Origin: Candidatus Kapaibacterium sp.
Lineage (GTDB): Bacteria; Bacteroidota; Ignavibacteria; Kapaibacteriales; UBA7675
Assembly (NCBI GenBank): GCA_028284775.1
Contig: JANQRB010000169.1
Span: forward strand, 1-47,439
Direction of reading: 5' to 3'
Length of the DNA: 47,439 bases
A model generated the notes under the pieces. It had not been told where the DNA came from and did not search any database. It saw only the letters and a program-made list of their open reading frames with translations. A program made the translations under genes and the position numbers. Positions 30,001-36,476 of this stretch are shown here, piece by piece. Each line of letters begins with the position of its first letter. Position 1 is the first letter of the stretch.

Positions 30001-31909
30001 CGGCTCGCCGCTCTTCAACAGCTTTATCACGAGCTGGACCAGCGGCAACCTGACCGAAACGGGCAATACCGAACTCTATGGCAACAGCTACCGCTACGAT
30101 CTCTATGCCCGCCTGAAGATCGACTCCAACTGGAGCTACAGCAGCGGCTGGACATTCACGAATAATTTTCACAGCGAATACAATTATGATCCCAACGGCA
30201 ACATTCTGAGCCTGCTGCGCAAGGACAAGGCCGGTGTGGTCTTCGATGACTTAACCTACAACTACGCCGCCGGCACCAATCGCCTGAGCCATGTTGATGA
30301 TGCGGCGGGGTCGGGCCTGAGCGCGGATGACATCGACGATCAGGCAGCGGATAACTATATCTATGACGCGCTTGGCAATCTGATCGGCGACGACCAGGAG
30401 GATTTAGGCTTTGAATGGAATACCTACGGTAAGGTCAGGGAAGTGACCGACACGAATACTTCCAGAGTAATATTTAGATATGATGTACTGCGTGATAGAA
30501 TTCGCAAGGAGGAGCTCGTTTATTCAGGAGGAATGTATATTATTGACAAATCTTCCTGGTACATACGAGAGGTTGGCGGCAGAGTTGTAGCCATAGTGAG
30601 TAAACAACACAATGGCAGCGACACAATCACTACGGTAACGGACATTCCAATCTATGGTGCTTCACGGGTAGGTGTTGTTCAGGCCAGAATCAATCGTTTT
30701 GGAGCGACACCGCTATCTGAAGGAATATTCACGCGGCTTCTCGATACCAAGGCCTATGAGTTGAGCGACCATATCTCAAACGTTCGTACAACCATTACCG
30801 ATCTCAAGGAACCAGAAGCTGGTGGCAATTATTCAGTATCTTTGGAATCATACCAAAATTACTATCCCTTTGGGATGTTACAACAAGATCGGAGATGGGA
30901 AAATTCTGATGCAACGTATCGTTATGGCTTCAACGGCAAGGAGCAAGACAACATAGTTAAAGGCGAAGGAAACAGCTATGACTACGGCGCCAGAATATAT
31001 GACCCTCGGATAGGCAAGTGGTTAAGTACAGATCCCTTTCAGATGAAATACCCTGACATGTCTCCTTATTCTTTTAGCGCAAACTCGCCGATGAATTTCA
31101 TCGATCTTGATGGAAGAGATATTGAGCTGATAACAGATGATCCACTGTTGGCTATCGTATTAAAAGCATTATTTGAGACGAAGATGGGGATGGAGATTTT
31201 CATAAGATTTAACATGCCTGCATTTGTCAATCCAGATGAGCCGCATGACGTCTTTATAACCCTATACAACACAGGCCATAAGGACGCAAAAGACTTCAAG
31301 CGTATAGCTGAGGCGAAACCATACCTAAAACGTGATTACTCAAGTAGTCTGGTAACACGAGACCTGCTCGGGAACCCTCGGTTCTTTACTAAGGACAGAG
31401 CTAAATGGCCTTTGTTCTCGATGGACTATGTCGACTTAACTGCCAGTTTCCTGAAGGGTGAGGCTTCTGCGATTTTCGTGAATCCAAGATATGCCGGTTG
31501 GGAGTATATTTTTGATGGTGATCAGGATGATATCGAACGCCAATCCGACATAGAAAAGAAACATTTGGAAAGATTTAGAAACCTCATATTTGTTCTAATT
31601 CACGAGATTTACTCCCACATAATTATTGACTACGGGAATTCGGGAAAAAGTACTGAATATGAGCATCGTGACTTTGGCAACGACACATTTGATCCTAACA
31701 GCAATCTGGCTGGTCAGAATTTCACAAAAAATTCGCCTGCCGATGTCGCCAGAAATCAAATTAACAATATTGATGACGATGTCATTAGAAATTTAATCTG
31801 GAGCGCTCTCAATAAGCATCGATCCGAAAATCCGGAGTCGAAGAACGGGAAGAAAATCTGGATACCGGCATCACCGTTAAAAGAGGGTCATTGGCAGAAA
31901 AAGAAATAA
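24044..31909 (+). CDS. RHS-repeat protein with C-terminal candidate metallopeptidase toxin
   Basis: This 2621-residue protein starts with a signal peptide (STLILLALNLSILLSPDLSA). A long beta-rich, cysteine-rich shell region covers about residues 40-1640, including a fibronectin-like NLLIEHKDVVGDNPLTFRWQ stretch. RHS/YD repeats occupy about 1640-2290 (NSLGQLIRQETPDGGAQRYI, DALGRIVETGEM, YDPNGNI). The conserved RHS core is near 2290-2355 (GFNGKEQDN, YDYGARIYDPRIGKWLSTDP, SPYSFSANSPMNFIDLDG). The roughly 265-residue variable C-terminus follows, with HEIYSH at residues 2520-2525. In RHS proteins the core marks the self-cleavage site that releases the toxin. The ATG at 24044 has GAGG 5 bases upstream; a GTG at 24005 is in frame but precedes the signal peptide. 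From about 30460 the DNA becomes clearly AT-richer. Confidence 0.88.
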   Translation: MSVLSTRSTLILLALNLSILLSPDLSAQINQDHFQASRAILDANQETTPEVPLYYSHSRTVDVSYTPAMLSSGATTYVDLYSEPTPSYCTERCVKRARLKVSFHVGGDQKEFRHGRQEFTSEVTFKIDAMVNAVVTTPNVQPVTLKLKSNADSIVPEQVYLYDFTQDHPDQCDAVNPVFDQLRLVVTSFTAATLASVATSARLTVELIEDFAIDAKKIGAADCSSGNLLIEHKDVVGDNPLTFRWQNRAGCMNDSFPNYEVQVLRLFNIDEANRYTPAEIRARIDWRKALSLETYGPKQEMTLTMAEGTGFYVWRVRPIGDRFANGIGNDANWGCWAEAPPQDTLMTIALNGSVITPALYDHCIFYYDQFDDTLNWQYGRIFVEGKDSRPGISESMTYANGLLRPRQQQTHLMSNDSTLVSATVYDYVGRGSLGSLPAPAREGKVQFLPELLQNGAALYRDEHFDDDSDYRDPDLVNAGPVTEYYSNQNPDLTIPSADSLPFSRTLYYPDPTGKVQEVMAPGATHTLGTGRGARTTRVYYASVNDKELVSIFGDEAPIDTTVTKIISVDQNDVGSVQYIAKSGKVIATCLMKLDENPLLDDFDARDTLNSLVLRDTVRAIRPNGEYGFSGAKNFTLIDTAEVTFNASISAKVMQVICEEYCAVCDYEVVRRVRRLRPNAAVVYASTATIAPTPESCETISVVGTPETIELLPGDYVIESFVNANRPDTVLIDGVEIIRTTLDKHVDSLRRRFAALAADSLDAIFGADHLQYYLHPDSTKDEALYDSLLVNYEKYYNALSSSHTVEIASCCTITLPPSPCESGCNPLRNFEEYLYDSWEGKLPENVVPLNWQRKHKGYFWRIDFGRTFPQTAPFTADTGAFNALIRDMIDNGGYACEDLWKCWSALVQQLDKLAFETSSSGTITARRQDFDLLETFLTCAGKKICGFSTTAYGAGGYLEQAWKYYEDLDVNDDCKTNLGYLPLDLNDTTWHCGVGYSDSAAHINHERLRLCMWQTHYKTTIDNLVATAKTDALAANETYAELTQKTPCTSAQCIRDMVDGWVDSCQSRCELRRRDFRDSLIQTYLRDGYHVEGYLHLDPTPPLQNDTLSTRAMACITSILMEQCRADCELTVEFNGAEDTVLTMGTPAEIERHRLARYAPTFELAVPTTSGTCPGPDYVFVSKPMSLGDLAVETLNEHLRRFRDTMDTDVALWDYKTILEDLALDYPALDPCLGDPLILSDTARLAVVYKDSTMSTEFVLRRLNDNCYISYRVPQLLQEPLYSPANPHPMVAMLNKYLDDNWAQTIDKSVMDQRGTPWWVYVANTEHLDLLNYYESYTLDSYYLQNWADMPLKPDFACDTDGINLTAADPWELCNIGLPCFNGTNASLQDVLTVHSAPTGALRLSTSDTQLHLTGRIDITLCPQRHVVANFWSTTSGNLHDTLALDNMRFELAADGDDVTTSLWYVEDSNPTVSKNEIHKYLDMTFTQDIGRFIQTAEGYLAFETFFVTGNQVVVFDCINLDCGTPPPADTCNIVPICNVCDTASCGSICFRWIEEVDIPAQAVFRPKSCARQAIEFLLPNLEQQLYGECMETRLAEMRQTYINTCVNPDSLADMFIAERNEDFYHYTLFYHDRSGNLVRTVPPAGVRPLRDPDILRSNHPAHEMATEYKYNSLGQLIRQETPDGGAQRYIYDDIGRLRFSQNEVQGYGTAFEDTEFFSYTKYDALGRIVETGEMKNLTTGDIYFLANDPTFPTSNTLQTPLSQISRTVYSTPASPAVTYEPGALPQSFLQNRVSYAYTDEDGDDGTTDDRVYTYYSYDPHGNVEWLIQDLPGLGQSSMRYEYDLISGKVTKFLYQEGKADQFFHRYEYDHDSRITKVETSRDGCIWERDAEYFYYAHGPLRRTEIGTDKIQGIDRVYTILGWLKGINHPSLDAQKDPGGDESEHARDAFGMVLGYFPGDFSRENAAGTLQSQFNSGPDGAQAHNLNGSPLFNSFITSWTSGNLTETGNTELYGNSYRYDLYARLKIDSNWSYSSGWTFTNNFHSEYNYDPNGNILSLLRKDKAGVVFDDLTYNYAAGTNRLSHVDDAAGSGLSADDIDDQAADNYIYDALGNLIGDDQEDLGFEWNTYGKVREVTDTNTSRVIFRYDVLRDRIRKEELVYSGGMYIIDKSSWYIREVGGRVVAIVSKQHNGSDTITTVTDIPIYGASRVGVVQARINRFGATPLSEGIFTRLLDTKAYELSDHISNVRTTITDLKEPEAGGNYSVSLESYQNYYPFGMLQQDRRWENSDATYRYGFNGKEQDNIVKGEGNSYDYGARIYDPRIGKWLSTDPFQMKYPDMSPYSFSANSPMNFIDLDGRDIELITDDPLLAIVLKALFETKMGMEIFIRFNMPAFVNPDEPHDVFITLYNTGHKDAKDFKRIAEAKPYLKRDYSSSLVTRDLLGNPRFFTKDRAKWPLFSMDYVDLTASFLKGEASAIFVNPRYAGWEYIFDGDQDDIERQSDIEKKHLERFRNLIFVLIHEIYSHIIIDYGNSGKSTEYEHRDFGNDTFDPNSNLAGQNFTKNSPADVARNQINNIDDDVIRNLIWSALNKHRSENPESKNGKKIWIPASPLKEGHWQKKK

Positions 31910-31930
31910 GATATCCAACTTGGGAATCTC

Positions 31931-31961
31931 AACTACACAGGTTAAAATCACCTGTGTAGTT
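31931..31961 (+). terminator. Hairpin terminator after the RHS gene
   Basis: AACTACACAGGT (31931-31942) pairs perfectly with ACCTGTGTAGTT (31950-31961) around the 7-base loop TAAAATC, 22 bases after the RHS stop. It is followed by T-rich GTGATTTAGTTTTGTT. It closes the RHS unit directly, leaving no room for a co-transcribed immunity gene. Confidence 0.65.
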
Positions 31962-32148
31962 GTGATTTAGTTTTGTTAAGAGTTCGGCGAATCAACATTC
32001 AGCTTTCTAATCCGGATCACTACGCACGAAAACCCGACGGCCTCCCTTAATCGACAATGGCCCTTAGCGACGATTTTCGTCATCATCACGTTTGTTGTGT
32101 TCTTCAATCTACTATCTGATTCCTTCGCTCAATTGTTCTAAGGCATCT

Positions 32149-32880
32149 CACAGGTCCCGTCCGCCACCACCGAAGCACTGCCCTTTACGCTCCAACTCGC
32201 GCCAGGCGGATTGTTGGTCTATAAAACCGTCGTCGCAGGGTTCGCCAGGATCGCTGTTCCGAATTCCAGTCTCATTGTTTTCGAGCTGTTGCCCTTCAGG
32301 CACGCCCTCGCCGAAGCAGGGGAAGCCGCCGTCAAGACCGCCAAGAGTCGTATTCCCATCTAAATTAACACAGCAGAGATTACTGTCCTACGAGCTGACG
32401 CTGATGGCCTGGGCGAATCCCTCCATCGGGATACTCAGGATTTCGTTGTTCGTAGTTGTGAGTTCCAGGCGTTCCTGATCCGCTGCCGGGAGGAAGTCGC
32501 CGCCGGTACGATCTCGACAGAGGGCCGTATTCCCGCAGAATTCCATTCCGCTGACGATGTTGCCGTCGACGAGCACAATACCTTTTGGCGTTTCATCCAC
32601 CTGAACGCGAATGCCCTTGTCCAGGCGCGTATTAACATTGCCACGTCGTTCGTGATCGTTTTGCGCCTGATGCGCACTTTGCCCGTGACGTAAGCTTCGA
32701 TAAGGACTAATATTGCTTCGAGTTACGGATCGTCAAAGATATTTTCCTGTACGAGATAAGTTGCCGTGCCGCTGCCGGCTGCTCTGTGCTGTACGGCGGC
32801 GAAAGGAAGATTTTTCTTAATTCGCTGTTCTGGATTGTCAAGGGGAGCGTCGCCGTTCCGAGCAGACTGCCGTGAATATA
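32149..32880 (-). pseudogene. Decayed copy 1 of an unknown Cys-containing surface gene
   Basis: The minus strand reads as one protein-like sequence with lesions: GTATYLVQENIFDDP then TAA, KVRIRRKTITND, a one-base loss near 32632, GIRVQVDETPKGIVLVDGNI, NTALCRDRTGGDFLPAADQE, ILSIPMEGFAQAISVSS, then TAG (32388-32390), CCVNLDGNTTLGGLDGGF, and a natural stop TGA at 32149. Positions 32358-32786 match copy 2 at 34708-35136. The family is unknown. It follows the remains of a TPR regulator, as the beta-helix genes follow intact regulators, so it may have been that regulator's partner (inference). Confidence 0.7.
32358..32786. repeat. 429-base direct repeat, copy 1
   Basis: From ATCTAAATTAACACAGCAG to CTGCTCTG this stretch aligns end to end with 34708-35136, with equal length and many scattered substitutions. 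Both are parts of the same decayed gene. The repeats flank a segment of about 1.9 kb holding the TPR remnant, the IS and the immunity gene. Confidence 0.75.
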
Positions 32881-32924
32881 AAGCGCCCGCCGGCGCGTGA
32901 TCCCTACTCGCGATATTTATTATG

Positions 32925-33190
32925 CGTCCGAACTGTTCAAAGAGCGAACGGGCTTGCAACAGCAGCTTTTCCGTCCTGGGCTGGGCAGCCAGGAGGTTTT
33001 GGCAAATTCCTTCATAGAGTCGCGCAAAGGCCAGATAGCGTTGATTGCCGCAGCGGATCGCAAGCTCTCCCGCCTGCGCAGCCATTGCAGCCGGTCACGC
33101 CGGTTCTTCATAAGTGATATGCCAGCTTTCCCACACCTGGTCCGGCAGTCTTCTTCGGTTTCAGCGGCAATGGGCTTCGCCGAAGCCATG
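32925..33190 (-). pseudogene. Remnant of a third TPR-LuxR regulator (N-terminal part)
   Basis: Reading LPDQVWESWHITYEEPA, stop TGA, AMAAQAGELAIRCGN, FARLYEGICQNLLAA and LLLQARSLFEQFG, this minus-strand stretch aligns with residues about 20-85 of the 560-residue regulator (WLLMDHQ, LARRAEDEARASGD, ALHIQGLCYSNQ). The frame is broken by a TGA and no HTH part remains. It lies directly beyond the left end of the IS element. It was therefore just downstream of the immunity gene before the IS arrived, and it is followed by surface-gene remnant copy 1. Confidence 0.65.
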
Positions 33191-33201
33191 AGGCATTTAT
33201 T

Positions 33202-34074
33202 CTAGGCTCTGTCTGATAAATACAGATTAAGGTAAACTTTGATAAATGCCAGATGAATCATTGTTAGAAAACTTTTGACACGTGTATCAAAACGAGTCAT
33301 AATTCGCCGGCATTCTTTCAGTTTGCCGATCAAGCGCTCAACAACGTTACATTCTTTGTAAATGCTCTTATCCAACGGCGGATGAGGGCCGCGTTTGCGT
33401 CGTTGACGTTTCTCAGCCAGACACTTTTCCGGCATTGTGACGCCGATACCTCGCTTTTGAACATACCGGCGAATTCGACTGGCATCATACGTACGGTCAG
33501 CAACCAAATGTTCCGGTGGAGTCCGCGGCCGTCCACGACCTAGCCGGACACAAGCTGTTGAAAGTAAGTCTTCAACATCGGCAGAGTCATGCCTGGCCGC
33601 ACTACTGAGTATTGCTCCCAAAGGAGTCCCCTGGCGATCGCACACCAGATGTATTTTGCTGCCGAAACCGCCACGGGAGCGGCCCAGGGCATGGTCCGGC
33701 GGTTCGAGATCGCCTAGGCGTTTTTTTTTTTTTCGCGCACCGGAGGCTGCACGGTTCGCCCGTACACTGGTAGAATCTAGTCCGAACAGGCTCCAATCCA
33801 GCAATCCTTCGTCATTCAATTTCATTTGCAATGCGCGAAGTATATTGTCAAAGGTGCAATCGTCCTGCCAGCGGCGGAAGCGGTTGTAGACGGTTTGCCA
33901 GGGACCATAGCGTTCCGGCAGATCACGCCAGGATGCTCCACTGAACAGAATCCAGAACATTCCATTAACAATAGTGCGAAATTCACTCCAGGGACAGCCT
34001 CGACGTGCTTCTGAAGCCGGGAGGATATCAGCGATTAACTCCCATTGTTCATCAGTTAATTCATATCTGCGCAT
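33202..34074 (-). CDS. IS5-family DDE transposase
   Basis: This 290-residue protein has an N-terminal DUF4096-like helical domain (RRYELTDEQWELIADILP, FWILFSGASWRDLPERYGPW, YNRFRRW). A DDE catalytic core follows with GLDSTSVRANRAASG (first Asp), HLVADRTYDASRIRRY (second Asp) and ECNVVERLIGKLKECRRI (Glu in NVVERL). It appears intact. A run of 13 A residues on the coding strand (33721-33733) encodes four lysines in GARKKKKRLG, at the place where related elements use frameshifting or slippage. The stop codon TAG is completed outside the element: TA comes from the target duplication and G from flanking DNA. The start is ATG at 34074. Confidence 0.9.
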   Translation of the reverse strand: MRRYELTDEQWELIADILPASEARRGCPWSEFRTIVNGMFWILFSGASWRDLPERYGPWQTVYNRFRRWQDDCTFDNILRALQMKLNDEGLLDWSLFGLDSTSVRANRAASGARKKKKRLGDLEPPDHALGRSRGGFGSKIHLVCDRQGTPLGAILSSAARHDSADVEDLLSTACVRLGRGRPRTPPEHLVADRTYDASRIRRYVQKRGIGVTMPEKCLAEKRQRRKRGPHPPLDKSIYKECNVVERLIGKLKECRRIMTRFDTRVKSFLTMIHLAFIKVYLNLYLSDRA

Positions 34075-34121
34075 ACGCGCAATATATCAATTTCTTCTGG
34101 GCTGATTTTTCAGACAGTACC
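33205..34121 (-). mobile_element. IS5-family insertion sequence (917 bp, TA target duplication)
   Basis: The terminal inverted repeats are GG-CTGTCTGA-AAAT at both ends (left from 33205, right ending 34121; 14 of 17 positions match). The element is flanked by TA on each side (33203-33204 and 34122-34123), as in IS427-type members of the IS5 family. It carries one full-length transposase. It sits precisely in the stop codon of the immunity gene at 34121-34510. Confidence 0.85.
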
Positions 34122-34510
34122 TAATCTTCAATCACCGGATTACACGGAGACAGGTATCTATCCCGAAATGATGAGAACGCCCCTCTGGCCAATCGCCAGA
34201 CAACAAATTCATTGTCCCTCCCACGGTCCTCGTCGTTGCGGATGTAGAGTAAGCCGTATGAACCAGGAGCTTTTGCAGCTATAACGCGATAAATTTCGAA
34301 TACGTCTTCTACGTCCTGTGAGAAGTGATTGCATACCCCGCTGGCGTTAAATACAAAATTGCCGTTGATGACTTTTACCGTCAATATTCTCTCAGGGAAA
34401 TCTATCGCATGCAGCTGATGCTCCAATTCCTTAACAGTCAAACGGATATCCTCTTCATTCTCGCCATCAACACTCTGGTTGATATTGATCCAGCCGTAGT
34501 ATTCGACCAT
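34121..34510 (-). CDS. Imm7-family immunity protein
   Basis: This 129-residue protein starts VEYYGWININQS and contains LTVKVINGNFVFNASGVCNH, DVFEIYRVIAAKAPGSYGLL, YIRNDEDRGRDNEFVVWRLA and RYLSPCNPVIED. I recognise this as the Imm7 family, whose members end in a GSYGLLYIR-D-E...NEF-VW-LARG...LSPC-P-IED pattern. Such proteins neutralise a polymorphic toxin made by the same cell or its kin. Upstream in-frame starts exist (ATG 34519, TTG 34564); 34510 fits the family length and opening. The TAG stop is formed partly by the first base of the inserted IS. No matching toxin gene is intact beside it. Confidence 0.8.
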   Translation of the reverse strand: MVEYYGWININQSVDGENEEDIRLTVKELEHQLHAIDFPERILTVKVINGNFVFNASGVCNHFSQDVEDVFEIYRVIAAKAPGSYGLLYIRNDEDRGRDNEFVVWRLARGAFSSFRDRYLSPCNPVIED

Positions 34511-34606
34511 TGGGTGCATCCACACTAAGATTGTTTCAATTCGTGTTTCTAGATCAGATGTCAATCATCGATCCGCTCAATTTATCAAAAAGTCGATTGA
34601 CAAATA

Positions 34607-34707
34607 CTACATCACAATCACATTTGTGGGAACTAACTCCGCGAGAGAATGGTGCAATTCAGTTAGATGCTGTTTCTCAAGGTGAAGCGGGATTGTGTTG
34701 TGTTGGC
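34607..34707 (-). pseudogene. Possible toxin C-terminal tail upstream of the immunity gene
   Basis: One minus-strand frame reads NTIPLHLEKQHLTELHHSLA then ELVPTNVIVM and a TAG at 34607-34609, about 100 bases before the immunity start. It begins where the 429-base repeat ends and is out of frame with it. Its position, ending just before an immunity gene, is that expected for the end of a toxin domain. No catalytic motif is visible, so this is weak. Confidence 0.3.
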
Positions 34708-35136
34708 ATCTAAATTAACACAGCAGGGCCTGCTGTCCTGAGTGCTGACGCTGATGGAATGGGCGAACTCCTCGATCGGAATGCTCTGGATGTCATTGTT
34801 CGTGATCGTGATTTCCAGGTGTCTCTGATCCGCCGCCGGGAGGGAGCTGTCGCCGGTACAATCGCGACAAAGGGCCGTATTCCCGCTGAATTATATCCCG
34901 CTGAAAATGTTGCTATCGATGAGCACTATACCCTTTGGATTTTCATCTACCCGCACGCGATAGCCCTTGCCTAGGCAGGTATTACATTGGCAACGTCGCC
35001 CGTGATCGTTTTACGCCTGATGCGCACTTTGCCGGTGGCGTCGTCATCGATAAGAATTGTCATTGCTTCGAGATGCGGATCGTCGAAGATATTATCCCGT
35101 ACGAGATATGTTTCATTGCCGCTGCGGGCTGCTCTG
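34708..35136 (-). pseudogene. Decayed copy 2 of the unknown surface gene (429-base repeat, copy 2)
   Basis: The minus strand reads SGNETYLVRDNIFDDPHLEA, TILIDDDATGKVRIRRKTIT, a lost base near 35000 with a TAG, GYRVRVDENPKGIVLIDSNI, a TAA in SGI-stop-FSG, NTALCRDCTGDSSLPAADQR, IEEFAHSISVSTQDSRPCCV. Lesions differ from those of copy 1, so both were once functional and decayed independently. The left end (ATCTAAATTAACACAGCAG) is the point where the sequence switches to the toxin-tail/immunity segment. Confidence 0.7.
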
Positions 35137-35173
35137 AGACTTCGAGATTTCTCCGACCGCCTTTCTGATACAT

Positions 35174-36421
35174 CTATCTGACAACAGTGATCTGTTTGCT
35201 GCCGTAGCGTTCGCCATTAACATTCTTGAGCGTGATGATGTAGGTGCCCGCCGCCAGCTCGGGCAGATCGACCCTGATGCTCTTGTCTCCCCTGCCCGTC
35301 CTACCCTGCCATAAGAGGCCCAACTCGCGTCCATCGACGGTATGAAGAGCTATGATCACGGGTTTTTCAGCATGCCCTTTAACGGCGATGTCGATCGTTT
35401 CACCGGAGACCGGATTCGGCGATACTTCCCTGAGAAACATTGCCGGAGCTTGGATAATGGTTTGGATCGCCGCGCCCTGCTTCGGCTCGGCCGGCGGGTT
35501 TTCTTCGTACACGCCATTGGCCTGACCGCCGACCTGCGTAAAAAAACTGCTGAGAAAGACATCCATCTGGTCTCTGCCGAATGACCAGTGATTATGATCC
35601 GGCAGCGTGCCCGTGCTTTGTTTATAGTTCGCGCAGTATTCCATCACGGCGTTAAACCACTGGTCGAGGATTGAAGCGATTTGATGTTCCGGCAGGGGGT
35701 TGCCGTATTGATCTTCAACCGCCGAATGATTGACCATGCCACTCGCCTTGCGCATGAGCGAAAGACCGTAGGGTGAGGGTCCCCATCTTCTGGGTATCAC
35801 CTGGATATAGACTTCACTGCCGGCATAAGCTGCCGGTATGGCGAGCGAATGTTTAACACGATCCGGATTCGTACCGTAATAGGCGTCGGCATAATGATCA
35901 TCATGCGCGTCCACTCCAACCAGATCGAGCGTCTTGATCAAACTGCCGTCGGATGCTTTTAGTAAGCGAAGCTCCCACTCCGACTTATCAAGTACATCCC
36001 AGGGCGTCGTTCCCGGTGTGCCGGGAGGATCGCCCGGCTCGGGAGGAAATGCGAGCGTTGGTGCCCACAGGCCGATTCGGCGGTAAAAATCGATCGTCAC
36101 CGGCTCATCATCGGGAAGAGTAAATATATCCGTGCGTGAAAATTCCAGCAGATTTGTATTGTCGCCCTGATCGGCAATCCCCTGGATTGTCAACTGCGTT
36201 GTATTCCAGGGTGCAATATTAACACGCAGGGAAAGAGTCGGACTCGTCACGCGTACTTCGCCAAAGCGGTATTCAACGGCGGAGTAGCTAAAGCGATTCT
36301 GATAGTCCAGGTAGTGTAGGTACTCAGCATCCTCCGCTGTGATGACAAATTGATATTCAGGCGGCTGCGCGTGCCCGACACAGGACCAGATAAGTAAAAA
36401 GCTTAACACGAATGAAACCAT
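35174..36421 (-). CDS. T9SS-sorted secreted protein of unknown function
   Basis: This 415-residue protein has a signal peptide (VSFVLSFLLIWSCVGHAQ). A beta-rich N-terminal half follows (YQFVITAEDAEYLHYLDYQN, LSLRVNIAPWNTTQLTIQGI), then a Pro/Gly linker near PPEPGDPPGTPGTTPWD. The C-terminal T9SS type A sorting domain is marked by VSPNPVSGETIDIAVKG, LHTVDGRELGLL, GTYIITLKNVNG and SKQITVVR. An ATG at 36484 is also in frame and overlaps the stop of the upstream Cys-rich gene, so coupling is possible; 36421 starts the signal peptide directly. No enzyme motif is recognised. Confidence 0.8.
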   Translation of the reverse strand: MVSFVLSFLLIWSCVGHAQPPEYQFVITAEDAEYLHYLDYQNRFSYSAVEYRFGEVRVTSPTLSLRVNIAPWNTTQLTIQGIADQGDNTNLLEFSRTDIFTLPDDEPVTIDFYRRIGLWAPTLAFPPEPGDPPGTPGTTPWDVLDKSEWELRLLKASDGSLIKTLDLVGVDAHDDHYADAYYGTNPDRVKHSLAIPAAYAGSEVYIQVIPRRWGPSPYGLSLMRKASGMVNHSAVEDQYGNPLPEHQIASILDQWFNAVMEYCANYKQSTGTLPDHNHWSFGRDQMDVFLSSFFTQVGGQANGVYEENPPAEPKQGAAIQTIIQAPAMFLREVSPNPVSGETIDIAVKGHAEKPVIIALHTVDGRELGLLWQGRTGRGDKSIRVDLPELAAGTYIITLKNVNGERYGSKQITVVR

Positions 36422-36476
36422 GCTCTGTCTATGGGTCGTCCCGATCGATAATCCGAACGAAGCTATGTGGCGCAAA

